A program made the translations under genes and the position numbers. A DNA stretch of 15,989 nucleotides. Source: Pancytospora philotis. Its lineage: Eukaryota > Microsporidia. The DNA is taken from the NCBI GenBank assembly GCA_023647555.1, contig JALRLY010000206.1, forward strand, positions 1-15,989, written 5' to 3'. Position 1 is the first letter of the stretch; every line of letters starts with the position of its first letter. Shown piece after piece: positions 1 to 7,546 of this stretch. Below the pieces are notes generated by a model, which was not told where the DNA came from, made no database searches, and saw nothing but the letters and a program-made list of their open reading frames with translations.

Positions 1-204
1 TATACACATACACTCCTGTCCTTTGAATTCTACCCTTCAGGTTCTGGTAGAGCTCCGGTATGGCCATTTTCGTGCAAGAGGCTGATAGATTACCTGCTCT
101 GATGCACCCGAATTTCCTTTGAGGAATTTGTGGGTGACTTCCTTGCATTGGAGATGGCTGCGGTCTACTTTCGGCTCATCGTCACACTTCCTTGTTCAGG
201 CCAG

Positions 205-810
205 ACGAACATCCAGGCTAATTGCTCGGTGGTCTGCGATTCACCAATCGGCTATACTATACTGCGCAGGATACCGCGGGCGCCTCTTTACATGGTCCAA
301 AAATCGATAGTTTGTCCTGATCTAGCCCGAAAGGCATCTTCAATAGTGCCCACTTTCACGTTAAGGATGCCCCTGCGTTGCAGCTTGTTCCGTACTTCAA
401 CGGTAGTGTGGTTCCAGTCGCCTATCACAATGGTGGCTGGGGCGTTTTCATCGTTGTCTGTCTCTTTTCCCCATTGCACGGGAATACACGTCCACAATTC
501 TCACAACGCCTTCCGTGTCTCTGATCGACGCTCCTATCATGTGCGGAGAATTGATGAAAATCTCTAGGCCCGCACTGAGCTCAGTTTTAACGGCAATTAT
601 CAGGTCATTCGCGCCTAGCTCGGTTAGTGCCAAGCTTCAACTACACTATACCCAGGGATATAGCGCTTGCTGCGTGGTTCATAGCCGCGCATCTTCTGAA
701 GACACCGGACGTCAGGCGCGTCTGTCTGGACACAGGCTAGCGGGCGCTCCCACTTGCATCTGAGCTGGTTTACATTGAGCGATGATACTCTCAGTTTCCT
801 AGCTTTGACT
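205..810 (-). pseudogene. Broken APE-type (exonuclease-endonuclease-phosphatase) endonuclease domain of a retroelement
   Basis: This domain nicks target DNA to prime reverse transcription in APE-type LINEs. Minus-strand translation gives the family landmarks in the right order: SLNVNQLR near 782-759, PDV.CLQK after it, ANDLIIAVK, VVRIVDVYS, then GDWN, TIDF near 305 and ADHRAISLDV near 240-211. The Asn, the GDWN Asp and Asn, the TIDF Asp and the final His are kept. The catalytic Glu of the usual CLQE motif is Lys, and the usual SDH is ADH. A stop at 626-624 with a frameshift, a second frameshift near 460-500, and a stop at 290-288 break the frame. I see no way this piece encodes an active enzyme. 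Confidence 0.8.
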
Positions 811-834
811 GGCTGCTCATGCGCCGCTAGTGAT

Positions 835-1158
835 TCAATTGGGAAGCGCGAGCACGCGCTTCGCCGTCCTCTGGCTGGCGCGAAGCACGAGTCGCCAGCG
901 GGTAGTCCCTCTTATCCAAACGCAGCTCGCTCTCCAGGGGATTCTTGCGCAGTTGAGAACCTCGGCCACCACGTCTCGCTTGCTCTTTTCTAGGAGCCTA
1001 AGCGCAAAGCCTTGGGGCTTTCTCTTGCAGGGAGAGGGCAGCTCCGGGTTTGCGACAATATCAAGTCTGCTATTGCGTTTCCCAAGAACCACATCCGTAT
1101 CAGGGCTGAGGATCTCAGTGGCATTATCCAAGGCGAGGAATCCGACGCTGTTGCGGAG
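835..1158 (-). pseudogene. Retroelement region upstream of the endonuclease domain
   Basis: An open minus-strand stretch of about 107 codons with no stop ends at 837-835, directly before the endonuclease domain; a one-base frame change would join the two. It has motifs such as ARIPWRASCVW and TRWRLVLRASQRTAKRVL, which fit the segment that precedes the endonuclease in LINE-type polyproteins, but I recognise no named domain. No convincing ATG is present, so the true start is lost or lies elsewhere. The plus-strand ATG at 1012 is antisense to this segment and is probably not a real start. Confidence 0.55.
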
Positions 1159-1185
1159 TTAGTTGCGGATATAGACAGGGGGAGC

Positions 1186-2415
1186 ATTATTCTCAGAGAC
1201 ATGCGCAAAACACCGTGCGAGGCCCTGAACACGCGGACCGCCTGGCTGCTTAAGAATAGAGACTCGTTCAATAGTTGCACTGACGATGAAATTGTGCAGA
1301 TGTGCCAATTCTCGTACGCACCGAGCGATATTGAAGTGGTTAAATATAAGACGTACAGTATTACGAAGGCCCTGCCTAATGCAAGCCAAACACTTTACAA
1401 CGAATATCGCGCTGCCGGGAGAGCTAGCGAAGTGCCTGCCGGCAATATGCATAAGAAGTGCGTACCTATAAGAACTCTGGGCAAGGACGCGCGGCTCAGC
1501 GACATCTTCGTGCTGCTGTCCACCGCCATCTTCAGGAAAATGGTTGGCGCTACAAAGCCGGTGAACGAGAATAGCGACGCAAATTCCCTGCTGGCAGCGT
1601 TCCGCATGCCCGGGTACGTGCAGTGGCTCAGAGACTGGCATGAGAACAACAGCGGCGCAGGCCCGTTCTATCAAAATATGGTACTAACGCCAGAAAAGTA
1701 TGCGACTAACACCGAGATGACCTACCGCGAGGGTTTTTACAGTTATAAATCATCTCACGCCGTGCTCGCTGCCAAAATGCTGCTTAGCCATGCGATTCTC
1801 AGATTCAGCTGCCTCCGCCAGCCTGCGAACGAACAGACCGAAGCACAGCAGACAGAGGGGGCTTCCTGAAAGGGTGTGCGCGGGTGCATCGATGGGCTGT
1901 ACTACGTCATATTCACCAGCTCGTATGCAATCAGCAGCGACAATTTGAACGTGATGGCCAACTTCTTCAGCATGCTGTTCAACGTAAGGCTAGGCGTTCT
2001 GCTATTTGCTAACGGAACAAAGGGGAGCAGCAGCCCCATCAGCGCATACTCGAGCGGGAACACCGCGGCTATGGTGTGCAATACTGCGGCCAGGTTTTTG
2101 GTGCTCCACGCTGAGCCCAGTACGACCCAGGACTACGAAAACTGCACCGCGCTGCGCAAGAATCTCATTAGCCAGCTGGCAAAGGCATCCGACTCCGCAA
2201 CGGTCAAACAGGACCGCACTTTGTACCTCTGGTTCATGAACATTACGAGCGCAAGGCCCATGAGCGAAGCGGACGCAGCCCAAATGGTGGAGAAATACCA
2301 TCGCAAGGCCCGAGAGCCGCACTTTACGCAGTGGCGAAAGAACGGGCAGTGGGGCTGCTCCACGGCGGTGGCCCTCTCGGCCCACCGGGGGTTCAAGAAT
2401 AAACGCTTGGCTTGA
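1186..2415 (+). pseudogene. 5'-truncated, stop-containing copy of an unrecognised gene family (copy 1)
   Basis: From about 1192 the plus frame aligns with the paralogue at 2689-4392 from its residue 150 to its C-terminus. Shared blocks include EAL..R.AW, FSY.P, DIF.L.SA, AFRMP...QWL.D.HE, LTPE.Y, LAAKM..S.A, RGCIDGL.Y, FFSMLFN.RL..LL and REPHFT.WRKNG.W. The paralogue's first ~149 residues have no counterpart here; antisense retroelement sequence takes their place. The frame is interrupted by TGA at 1867-1869, then continues in the same frame to 2415. Around the TGA the copy is a few codons shorter than the paralogue, so small indels probably made the stop. It also runs past the paralogue's stop by nine residues into an AATAAA-containing stretch. 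An open frame from ATG 1012 exists, but its first ~60 codons are antisense retroelement. Confidence 0.8.
2395..2402 (+). other. Poly(A)-signal-like AATAAA overlapping the end of copy 1
   Basis: AATAAA occurs inside the last codons of the copy 1 frame, before its terminal TGA at 2413-2415. In compact microsporidian genomes such signals often overlap coding ends. Here it may instead mark the old 3' flank, exposed because copy 1 has lost the stop position used by copy 2. Confidence 0.4.
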
Positions 2416-2646
2416 CTGTATTCGAATCTGTGCTATTTTAGTGATGGGCAACAGTCTGAGTCCGCTGTTTGTGCTTGTTCATTACATTTCTTTATCTGTA
2501 AGCAAAGGCTATCACTGAAATTAAAAATACCGGTCATTTTATGAACGCGCGTACAGTGATCCTCTTATGAGCGATCGTACACCTGCGCGCGCATACAGCA
2601 GTTCTTGTAGTGCACCGGTCGTTCCTATACGCAAAAATTGCATCAA

Positions 2647-2652
2647 AAATTT
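2647..2652 (+). promoter_or_regulatory. AAATTT-type signal upstream of copy 2
   Basis: AAATTTTG lies 36 bases before the ATG at 2689, in an AT-rich gap (2416-2688) that otherwise holds no gene. AAATTT-like motifs close to starts are a described transcription-related signal in Microsporidia. The same gap has two copies of ACCGGTC(A/G)TT about 85 bases apart. Confidence 0.5.
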
Positions 2653-2688
2653 TGCGCCAGTTAAAAAACCTGGATTTGCCGCCCCTAT

Positions 2689-4392
2689 ATGATGCTGGTT
2701 CAGGTCGTCAACTGTCTGTTAACTGTGAGGGCCAGTAACCCACCCGAGCCGGATGGTAATAGCAGTGTCGCCGCCTGGAAGCAGCGGTTAACTGAGAACT
2801 ACGGCCCAGTTAGTGCTGGCAGCTTCGCCGTACATGGGAGAACGGGCTACGAGTACTACCCTCTCCAACTTTGTGGTATTCTTAAGAATCTTAAGCTGTA
2901 TACCAGTAGATTTGATGAGTTGTGTCTGCAGGTAGAAAGGGCAGCAAGATCACACAGTGGCGGTCTTGCGAAGGCCGCGGCGCCATTCTACAGCAGCATT
3001 GGGATGTGGGCCGTGCATTTTTCTGAACTTGTGAAGTCTCTGATCACTGAGATCAAACGCAAATCGCGGAACAATAAGGAGGAGCAGGAATGGAACTCAT
3101 GGAAAATGATGAAGTGTAACGTATGGCTGGAGTACTTAGAAGATGCGCGGGAAGGACTAGAGGAGGCACTGGCGGTGCGGAGGGCCTGGCTGAACGCGAA
3201 CAGGGCTTCCTTCAAATCTTACGACAATGCTGAGCTCATGCAGATGCAGATGTGCGCGTTCTCGTACATGCCTGGCAGTATTGTTGCTGCCAATCACAAA
3301 ACATCTGCGATTGCGAAGCTCCTCCGCGAACGGGCGCCAGCGCACTGGGAGGATTACTGCAATGCCCACGGTGATAATAGGGCAGCGGGCTGTACCGACA
3401 CGGAGCAGCCTATAGCTATAAGCACGATGGACAAGGACGCGTGTGTCAACGACATCTTCATGCTGATTTCTGCTGCCTTGTGGAGGGCGATGCTCAGCGC
3501 TGCGGATCCGGAAGCCGGCGAAAGCGACGGCGCCGCCCTGCTGCTTGCTTTCCGGATGCCCGAGTTTGAGCAGTGGCTCAAGGACCTGCATGAGCACACT
3601 GGCGGAGACCTCTCTCATCTTATGCTGACACCGGAAGAGTACGCGGAGCTTGAGTGCATCATCCAGCAGAGAGGCTCCGTAAGCCGCGATACATCCGATA
3701 TTTTGCTCGCCGCCAAGATGTTTTTCAGCCAGGCTGCTTTCAGGCTCTGCTTACTGCGCCCGCCTGTGAGCAAAGCGCACAGTGGCAGTAGTCAGGAGAA
3801 GGCTGCGCGGTCGCCGGAAGAGATCTACTGGATAAGGGCCCGCGGGTGCATCGATGGACTGCAATATGCATTGTTAACTGGCGAAGTCAAAGTTAACCAC
3901 ATCAATATGCATTTTTTGGCCAGATTCTTCAGCATGTTGTTTAACATAAGGCTTGATATCCTGCTGATCCGGGATTTGATGATAGCAACACGATTCGCCG
4001 CTAACATTTTATTCCCTCCGCACGAATGTCCAGTAAAACTGTGTAGCGACGCTGTTAGATACTTTGTACAGCGCCCCGAGGGCTGCATAGCTAAGGACGA
4101 AGAGGAATACAGATCAATGTCTGATCTTCTCATCTCCCGGCTATTTCGTAGTTACAATGGAGCGGTTGCTAGACGAATTCATGCTCATCCCACAAAATAT
4201 TATGATGATCGATCCTTCTGTTTACGGACCATGCTGGAGCTCAGTGGTGTAAGCATAAGAGATGTTGGCCCTGGTGCTAAAAGAGCGATCGAAGAGTTTG
4301 CGAAGAGCGATGTCCGTGAACCCCATTTCACGCTGTGGCGCAAGAACGGGCGGTGGTGCTGCACTACAGCGGCATCTTTATCGACCCACTAG
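2689..4392 (+). CDS. Full-length member of an unrecognised, possibly secreted gene family (copy 2)
   Basis: 567 residues that I do not recognise. The N-terminus (MMLVQVVNCLLTVRAS, then NPPEPDG) reads as a short hydrophobic leader with a possible cleavage site after VRAS, so secretion is plausible but marginal. The body is mostly helical and charged (for example residues 112-165, rich in Lys, Glu and Arg), with no obvious membrane span beyond a weak FFSMLFNIRLDILL stretch. Residues from about 150 onward align with the broken copy 1 upstream, so this is a tandem paralogue pair. ATG 2689 is chosen because an AAATTTTG signal precedes it; ATG 2692 follows at once. A truncated retroelement tail starts within about 30 bases of the stop. 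Tandem copies, decay of one copy and retroelement neighbours suggest a fast-evolving family of the kind found at chromosome ends; that is inference. Confidence 0.83.
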   Translation: MMLVQVVNCLLTVRASNPPEPDGNSSVAAWKQRLTENYGPVSAGSFAVHGRTGYEYYPLQLCGILKNLKLYTSRFDELCLQVERAARSHSGGLAKAAAPFYSSIGMWAVHFSELVKSLITEIKRKSRNNKEEQEWNSWKMMKCNVWLEYLEDAREGLEEALAVRRAWLNANRASFKSYDNAELMQMQMCAFSYMPGSIVAANHKTSAIAKLLRERAPAHWEDYCNAHGDNRAAGCTDTEQPIAISTMDKDACVNDIFMLISAALWRAMLSAADPEAGESDGAALLLAFRMPEFEQWLKDLHEHTGGDLSHLMLTPEEYAELECIIQQRGSVSRDTSDILLAAKMFFSQAAFRLCLLRPPVSKAHSGSSQEKAARSPEEIYWIRARGCIDGLQYALLTGEVKVNHINMHFLARFFSMLFNIRLDILLIRDLMIATRFAANILFPPHECPVKLCSDAVRYFVQRPEGCIAKDEEEYRSMSDLLISRLFRSYNGAVARRIHAHPTKYYDDRSFCLRTMLELSGVSIRDVGPGAKRAIEEFAKSDVREPHFTLWRKNGRWCCTTAASLSTH

Positions 4393-4423
4393 AATTAAAT
4401 ACTTAGTTTATGCACTTTTTCTG

Positions 4424-4817
4424 AGCAGCCGCGACATCGAGATCCGCGTGGACACCCGCGTGCAGACCGACGCCAGGGCTGCGCACGCCCGGCGGGACAT
4501 TGTAGTAATCGACAAGCGGCGCAAGCAGATTTTGTTGATCTCGGTTGGCGCTACCAACCAAGATCAGCTGCAGACGGTCGAGACGGAGAATGCGCACAGG
4601 TGCGACTTGTTGGCTGGCGAGCTGGGGAGGATGTACACGTGCGGGGTGCCGATAGTACCGTGCGTCATGGCCTGGGACGGCGCGGTGACTAGGTGCCGCA
4701 GGGAATACGTGAGCAAGCCTGGCATACCTGCAGTACAGAGTGCTGCGGAGGACACTGGAGTCAATGCTGTTCGACGCGTGGCGTAGGGCCCTCGAGGAGG
4801 GCCGGCGCGCCGCCTGA
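4424..4817 (+). mobile_element. 5'-truncated non-LTR retrotransposon tail with restriction-like endonuclease domain
   Basis: The frame read from about 4424 matches the C-terminal restriction-like endonuclease of LINE polyproteins: RDIVVIDKRRKQILLISVG, then QTVETEN, LLAGELGRMY and IVPCVMAWDG. The catalytic PD is RD here, and the acidic residue expected in the IeVG strand is Ser, so the domain is probably inactive. Near 4715-4725 the reading shifts frame and continues as AYLQYRVLRRTLES and FDAWRRALEE to a TGA at 4815-4817, the likely end of the polyprotein. Reverse transcriptase is absent, as in the common 5'-truncated insertions of LINEs. The piece sits just after the stop of copy 2 and points the same way. 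A 3' flank of about 100 bases follows, ending near the AAGTAAATTT element at 4911. Confidence 0.78.
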
Positions 4818-4910
4818 GCTGGCGGTGGTGGAGTTGGCGCGCCGCTGTGTACAGGTGACGCGGCCGTATCGTGGACAGTTTTCGACAATGATCATACCAT
4901 TATGCTCCTT

Positions 4911-4923
4911 AAGTAAATTTATT
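4911..4923 (-). other. AAGTAAATTTATT element containing a poly(A) signal for the minus-strand gene
   Basis: On the minus strand it reads AATAAATTTACTT, so an AATAAA signal (4918-4923) lies 44 bases past the stop of the gene at 4967-5233. The same AAGTAAATTT string recurs at 10291, 13132 and 15478. Confidence 0.5.
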
Positions 4924-4966
4924 TAGGCGTGCGAAGCAAGGACGGCCCTTTGGCGCGCTGCAGCTC

Positions 4967-5233
4967 TCACTGCTGAACGTTGCTGATGAAATCGCAGGCA
5001 TCCTTTATTTCCGCAAACCCGTGCTTCTCAATCGCCTTCCGCACGTCTTCTGCCTTCTCTGTTTCGCTTAGCTCGATTGCGTACGAAGTGGGCCCCATGG
5101 GGCAAGCATTTGGGCGCAATAAAATGCCTACCCACAGTGCCGGGGCAGAGCGTGTACAGAAAACGCTTTTAAAATAGGCCGGGGATATGCGCACTGTACC
5201 AGCATCGTACAGTAGGAAAGCATTTACGAGCAT
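4967..5233 (-). CDS. Small unrecognised protein, 88 residues
   Basis: No family is recognised. The start is the first in-frame ATG, at 5233-5231; upstream the frame is open only to a stop near 5311, with no earlier ATG. The N-terminal half is moderately hydrophobic (LVNAFLLYDAG, then APALWVGILLRP). The C-terminal third is charged and probably helical (ETEKAEDVRKAIEKHGF). An AATAAA signal lies shortly after the stop. It sits between the dead retroelement tail and the permease, transcribed away from the permease. Codon use looks like that of its neighbours, and no competing frame is better, but short length and lack of homology keep confidence moderate. Confidence 0.5.
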   Translation of the reverse strand: MLVNAFLLYDAGTVRISPAYFKSVFCTRSAPALWVGILLRPNACPMGPTSYAIELSETEKAEDVRKAIEKHGFAEIKDACDFISNVQQ

Positions 5234-5514
5234 GCTTGTGAGCAGATCGCTGATTATCGTGCCGCTCCAGCGGCCCCAACGAGGACCGTAGAGCCGTGTG
5301 CGCAGCAATAATCACGAATCCCCTGGCTGCCTTATCCCATACCGTGCACGCTTCATGCAGGCATTAGCATGCGCATTTAAGCCTGTATGGAGCAGCTGCC
5401 AACAGCATTCGAGAGCAGCCGCACGCTAAGTGCATCGCGCCCCTGCATTCTGATTTGTGGCCTGCGCGGCTCAAAAAGGGGCAGTGGATATAGCATCCCT
5501 GTCTCGGCCCCGCC

Positions 5515-6684
5515 ATGCAAATTTTGTCAACGTATGATGCGCTGAAGCTGACGATCATATCGACCGTGGGCTCTGCCGTGCTCGTCGCTCCCCAGATGTT
5601 CGCCGTGGGCCTCTCATCGCCCTATCTCTCGCTGGGGCTGCTGGCGGCCGCCGGTGCTCTTACGCTCGTGCAGGCTCTCTGCTACGCCGAGCTTGCGCGG
5701 ATCATACCGGGCGGCGGCGGCGATGCTGCGTACATGGAGAAGGCGTTCTCGCACAAGATAGGCATGTTCTACAACCTCTTCTCGTGCTGGGCCATCCTGC
5801 CGGCCTCTGCCGCCTTCTGCGTGTCGAAGGTCGTGGAGATCCTGGGCGGGTCGCCGTACCTGGTTGCGGTCTGCGTCATCGTGCCCGTGATCCTCGTGTT
5901 CTTCCTGCCGGGGCGCGGCAAGGAGTCCGTGCTCGATCTGTTTTTCTACATGAAGCTGGTCTGCATTGGGCTGCTCGCCGTGGCGATTTGTGCATCGCTG
6001 GGCAGCGATGGCAAGGGGTGGATGCGCAGCGGGTCCGCGGCGGCGACGCCTGTGCATGCCGCGATCACCGCGTTCGTGAACTGCACCTACTTCTTCTCCG
6101 GCTACAACACGTGCAACTACATGCAGGCGCCCGGGAGCCTGCGGGGCGCCTATGTGCTCTCGGTCCTCGCCGTGACGTGCGTGTACTTCCTGATTACTGC
6201 GGCGCAGTTCTCCATCTTCAGCCGGGACGAGCTGGCCGGGGATGCCATACTCTGTGTGCTCCTGATGCATGCGCTGGGCCCGCTCGTGCCCACGGGCGTC
6301 CTGGGCGGCGCGGCCACGGCGGTGGAGATGCTCATCGAGTCTGTGATGTACCTCGGGCCCGTTCTCGGCTGCGTTGCGGTCTACGAGGGCATTGTGCGCG
6401 CAAGCGTGACCCTCAAGAACAAGGAGCTGCAGCGCCTGCTGCATGCCGGGTCCTACGTGCTGTTCGGCGTTAAGATCTACATAATTGTGATCACCAAGAC
6501 GAGCCTGTCTATTCTGAACCTGGCGTCCATTCTCATTGCGCTTTTCTACTGCCTCACGTTTGTGGGCCTCCTGAAGCTGCGCAGCAGCGTCACTGATCCC
6601 ATCCATGTGCTGATCCCGCTTTCGGCGCTGCTGGTGTCGGCTGGCATTGTGAGCTTCAACATCTACCAGAAGCTGTTCGGCTAG
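5515..6684 (+). CDS. Amino acid permease, APC superfamily (L-type-like)
   Basis: 389 residues, strongly hydrophobic throughout, with about eleven membrane segments. It probably moves amino acids across the parasite or cell membrane; substrate is unknown. The first segment (about residues 8-31) holds GSAVLVAP, in the place of the APC motif GSGIF, and after the second comes YAELARIIPGGGGDAAYMEKAF (57-77, shown here in part), the hallmark YAEL...IP..GGDYAY block of the LAT branch. It is shorter than the usual 450-500 residues, mostly by short termini and loops. ATG 5515 is needed to keep the first membrane segment whole. Oddly, an AAATTTTG signal follows this ATG instead of preceding it. The G in GSGIF is changed to A here (GSAVL), which could affect substrate binding. 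AATAAA lies at 6699-6704. Confidence 0.9.
   Translation: MQILSTYDALKLTIISTVGSAVLVAPQMFAVGLSSPYLSLGLLAAAGALTLVQALCYAELARIIPGGGGDAAYMEKAFSHKIGMFYNLFSCWAILPASAAFCVSKVVEILGGSPYLVAVCVIVPVILVFFLPGRGKESVLDLFFYMKLVCIGLLAVAICASLGSDGKGWMRSGSAAATPVHAAITAFVNCTYFFSGYNTCNYMQAPGSLRGAYVLSVLAVTCVYFLITAAQFSIFSRDELAGDAILCVLLMHALGPLVPTGVLGGAATAVEMLIESVMYLGPVLGCVAVYEGIVRASVTLKNKELQRLLHAGSYVLFGVKIYIIVITKTSLSILNLASILIALFYCLTFVGLLKLRSSVTDPIHVLIPLSALLVSAGIVSFNIYQKLFG
5519..5524 (+). promoter_or_regulatory. AAATTT-type signal at the permease start
   Basis: AAATTTTG begins one base after the ATG at 5515-5517. If it works as at other starts in this window, the transcript would start inside the frame and the next in-frame ATG (5596) would remove the first membrane segment, which is unlikely. 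It may be coincidence. Confidence 0.25.
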
Positions 6685-6698
6685 TGGCCGCGCCTGCG

Positions 6699-6704
6699 AA
6701 TAAA
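6699..6704 (+). other. Poly(A) signal AATAAA of the permease gene
   Basis: AATAAA sits 15 bases past the permease stop codon. The remaining gap to the next gene's stop (6705-6874) shows nothing else that I can support. Confidence 0.55.
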
Positions 6705-6874
6705 TTGGATTTGAATCGCTGCTTACTTCTTTGCACATCTTGGCAGCTCCTAGCATGTTTCTGGCAACAGCAGCAGAAGGGAACGAAGGCTCATGGTCTC
6801 CGCAGGATTAACCTACTAGTGCAAGGCCAATAATGACGTACGCAGTGCACGGCAGGCGGCCGGAAAAAAGATAG

Positions 6875-7546
6875 TCACGCATTTATTGGATGCGCTGATG
6901 TTGAGGGCGCGCCTTCCACCGCAATGGCCGGGTTGGCCAGCTCCTCCGGACACACCTGCGTCGATTTATCCACCCCCGCGCAGTGCTGGCAGTGCTCGTC
7001 CGTCGGCGCCGGCTCCGCGGTCTGCGGTGCGGACGCATCGGTCGGATGCAAGTTTTCGACCGCGAGCAGCTGCGGGCCGTCCGCGGCGCTGATGCTCGGC
7101 CTGTACGCCTCCGAGTCCCGCTTCGGGTCGTCCTTCTTCTTGGACTTCTTCTTTCCGCAGCAGCAGAGCAGACTGCCCACCTTCTCGAAGGCCGTGCCCA
7201 CCACGCCGGCGACCTCGGCGATGTTGATCGGCGGCATCGCGCTCCTCAGCGTGGTTGTGTCGTGGTAGTCCATGTTGAACGAGTACTTGAGATCCACGGG
7301 GTGCTCGCGCGTCCTTCTGAGGTGGATGCAGCCCGGCAAGGTGGGGGAGGCCAGGGCGCCGTAGTAGCCGCCGAATACGCTGTCAATGGGCGGGTGCAGG
7401 ATGACCTCGTCCACGCTCCTGGCCATGCGCGGGCGCGAAAAGCCCATCGAGAGGCTGACCTTCTTGGTGAGGCTGACGCCGCCGAAGGGGACCGACGGCA
7501 GCGCCGCAAAGACGGCAATAGCAATGCAGTACAGAATAGCAATCAT
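6875..7546 (-). CDS. Secreted or membrane-targeted hypothetical protein with Cys-triplet and polylysine stretch
   Basis: 223 residues, unrecognised. Residues 1-23 (MIAILYCIAIAVFAALPSVP...) form a clear signal peptide, so the protein should enter the secretory pathway. The middle is mixed and probably folded (about 25-105). Residues 107-130 make a hydrophobic stretch ending in CCC (128-130), followed by GKKKSKKKDD (131-140), which looks like a membrane-anchor or palmitoylation-type edge beside a basic patch. The last ~80 residues are low complexity, rich in Ala, Pro, Ser and Glu, with C..C and single Cys residues. The ATG at 7546 is the only one that keeps the leader. An AATAAA signal (plus-strand TTTATT at 6882-6887) lies inside the final codons. 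Spore-wall or other surface roles are possible but unsupported. Confidence 0.75.
   Translation of the reverse strand: MIAILYCIAIAVFAALPSVPFGGVSLTKKVSLSMGFSRPRMARSVDEVILHPPIDSVFGGYYGALASPTLPGCIHLRRTREHPVDLKYSFNMDYHDTTTLRSAMPPINIAEVAGVVGTAFEKVGSLLCCCGKKKSKKKDDPKRDSEAYRPSISAADGPQLLAVENLHPTDASAPQTAEPAPTDEHCQHCAGVDKSTQVCPEELANPAIAVEGAPSTSAHPINA

Larger units (their letters stand above)
1..1160 (-). mobile_element. Decayed non-LTR retrotransposon fragment, 5' part, running off the left edge
   Basis: Read on the minus strand, this stretch encodes, in order, an N-terminal region (about 1158-835), a full APE-type endonuclease domain (about 810-205) and a linker that should lead to reverse transcriptase beyond the left edge (about 200-40). 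The pieces lie in at least four frames, broken by frameshifts and stops, so the copy is dead. The order is that of APE-type LINE elements. The 5' end meets the plus-strand family gene at about 1160-1190, where the minus frame stops (1159-1161) and family homology begins. No reverse transcriptase motif is visible inside the window, so the clade cannot be fixed. Confidence 0.78.

Noticed and set aside
1012..1191. ATG 1012 as start of copy 1
   Set aside because: This stretch is antisense to an open retroelement frame and has no match in the paralogue.
5614..6756. Long minus-strand frame opposite the permease
   Set aside because: Antisense shadow: rich in His, Arg and Ala, no domain, while the plus frame is a clear membrane protein.
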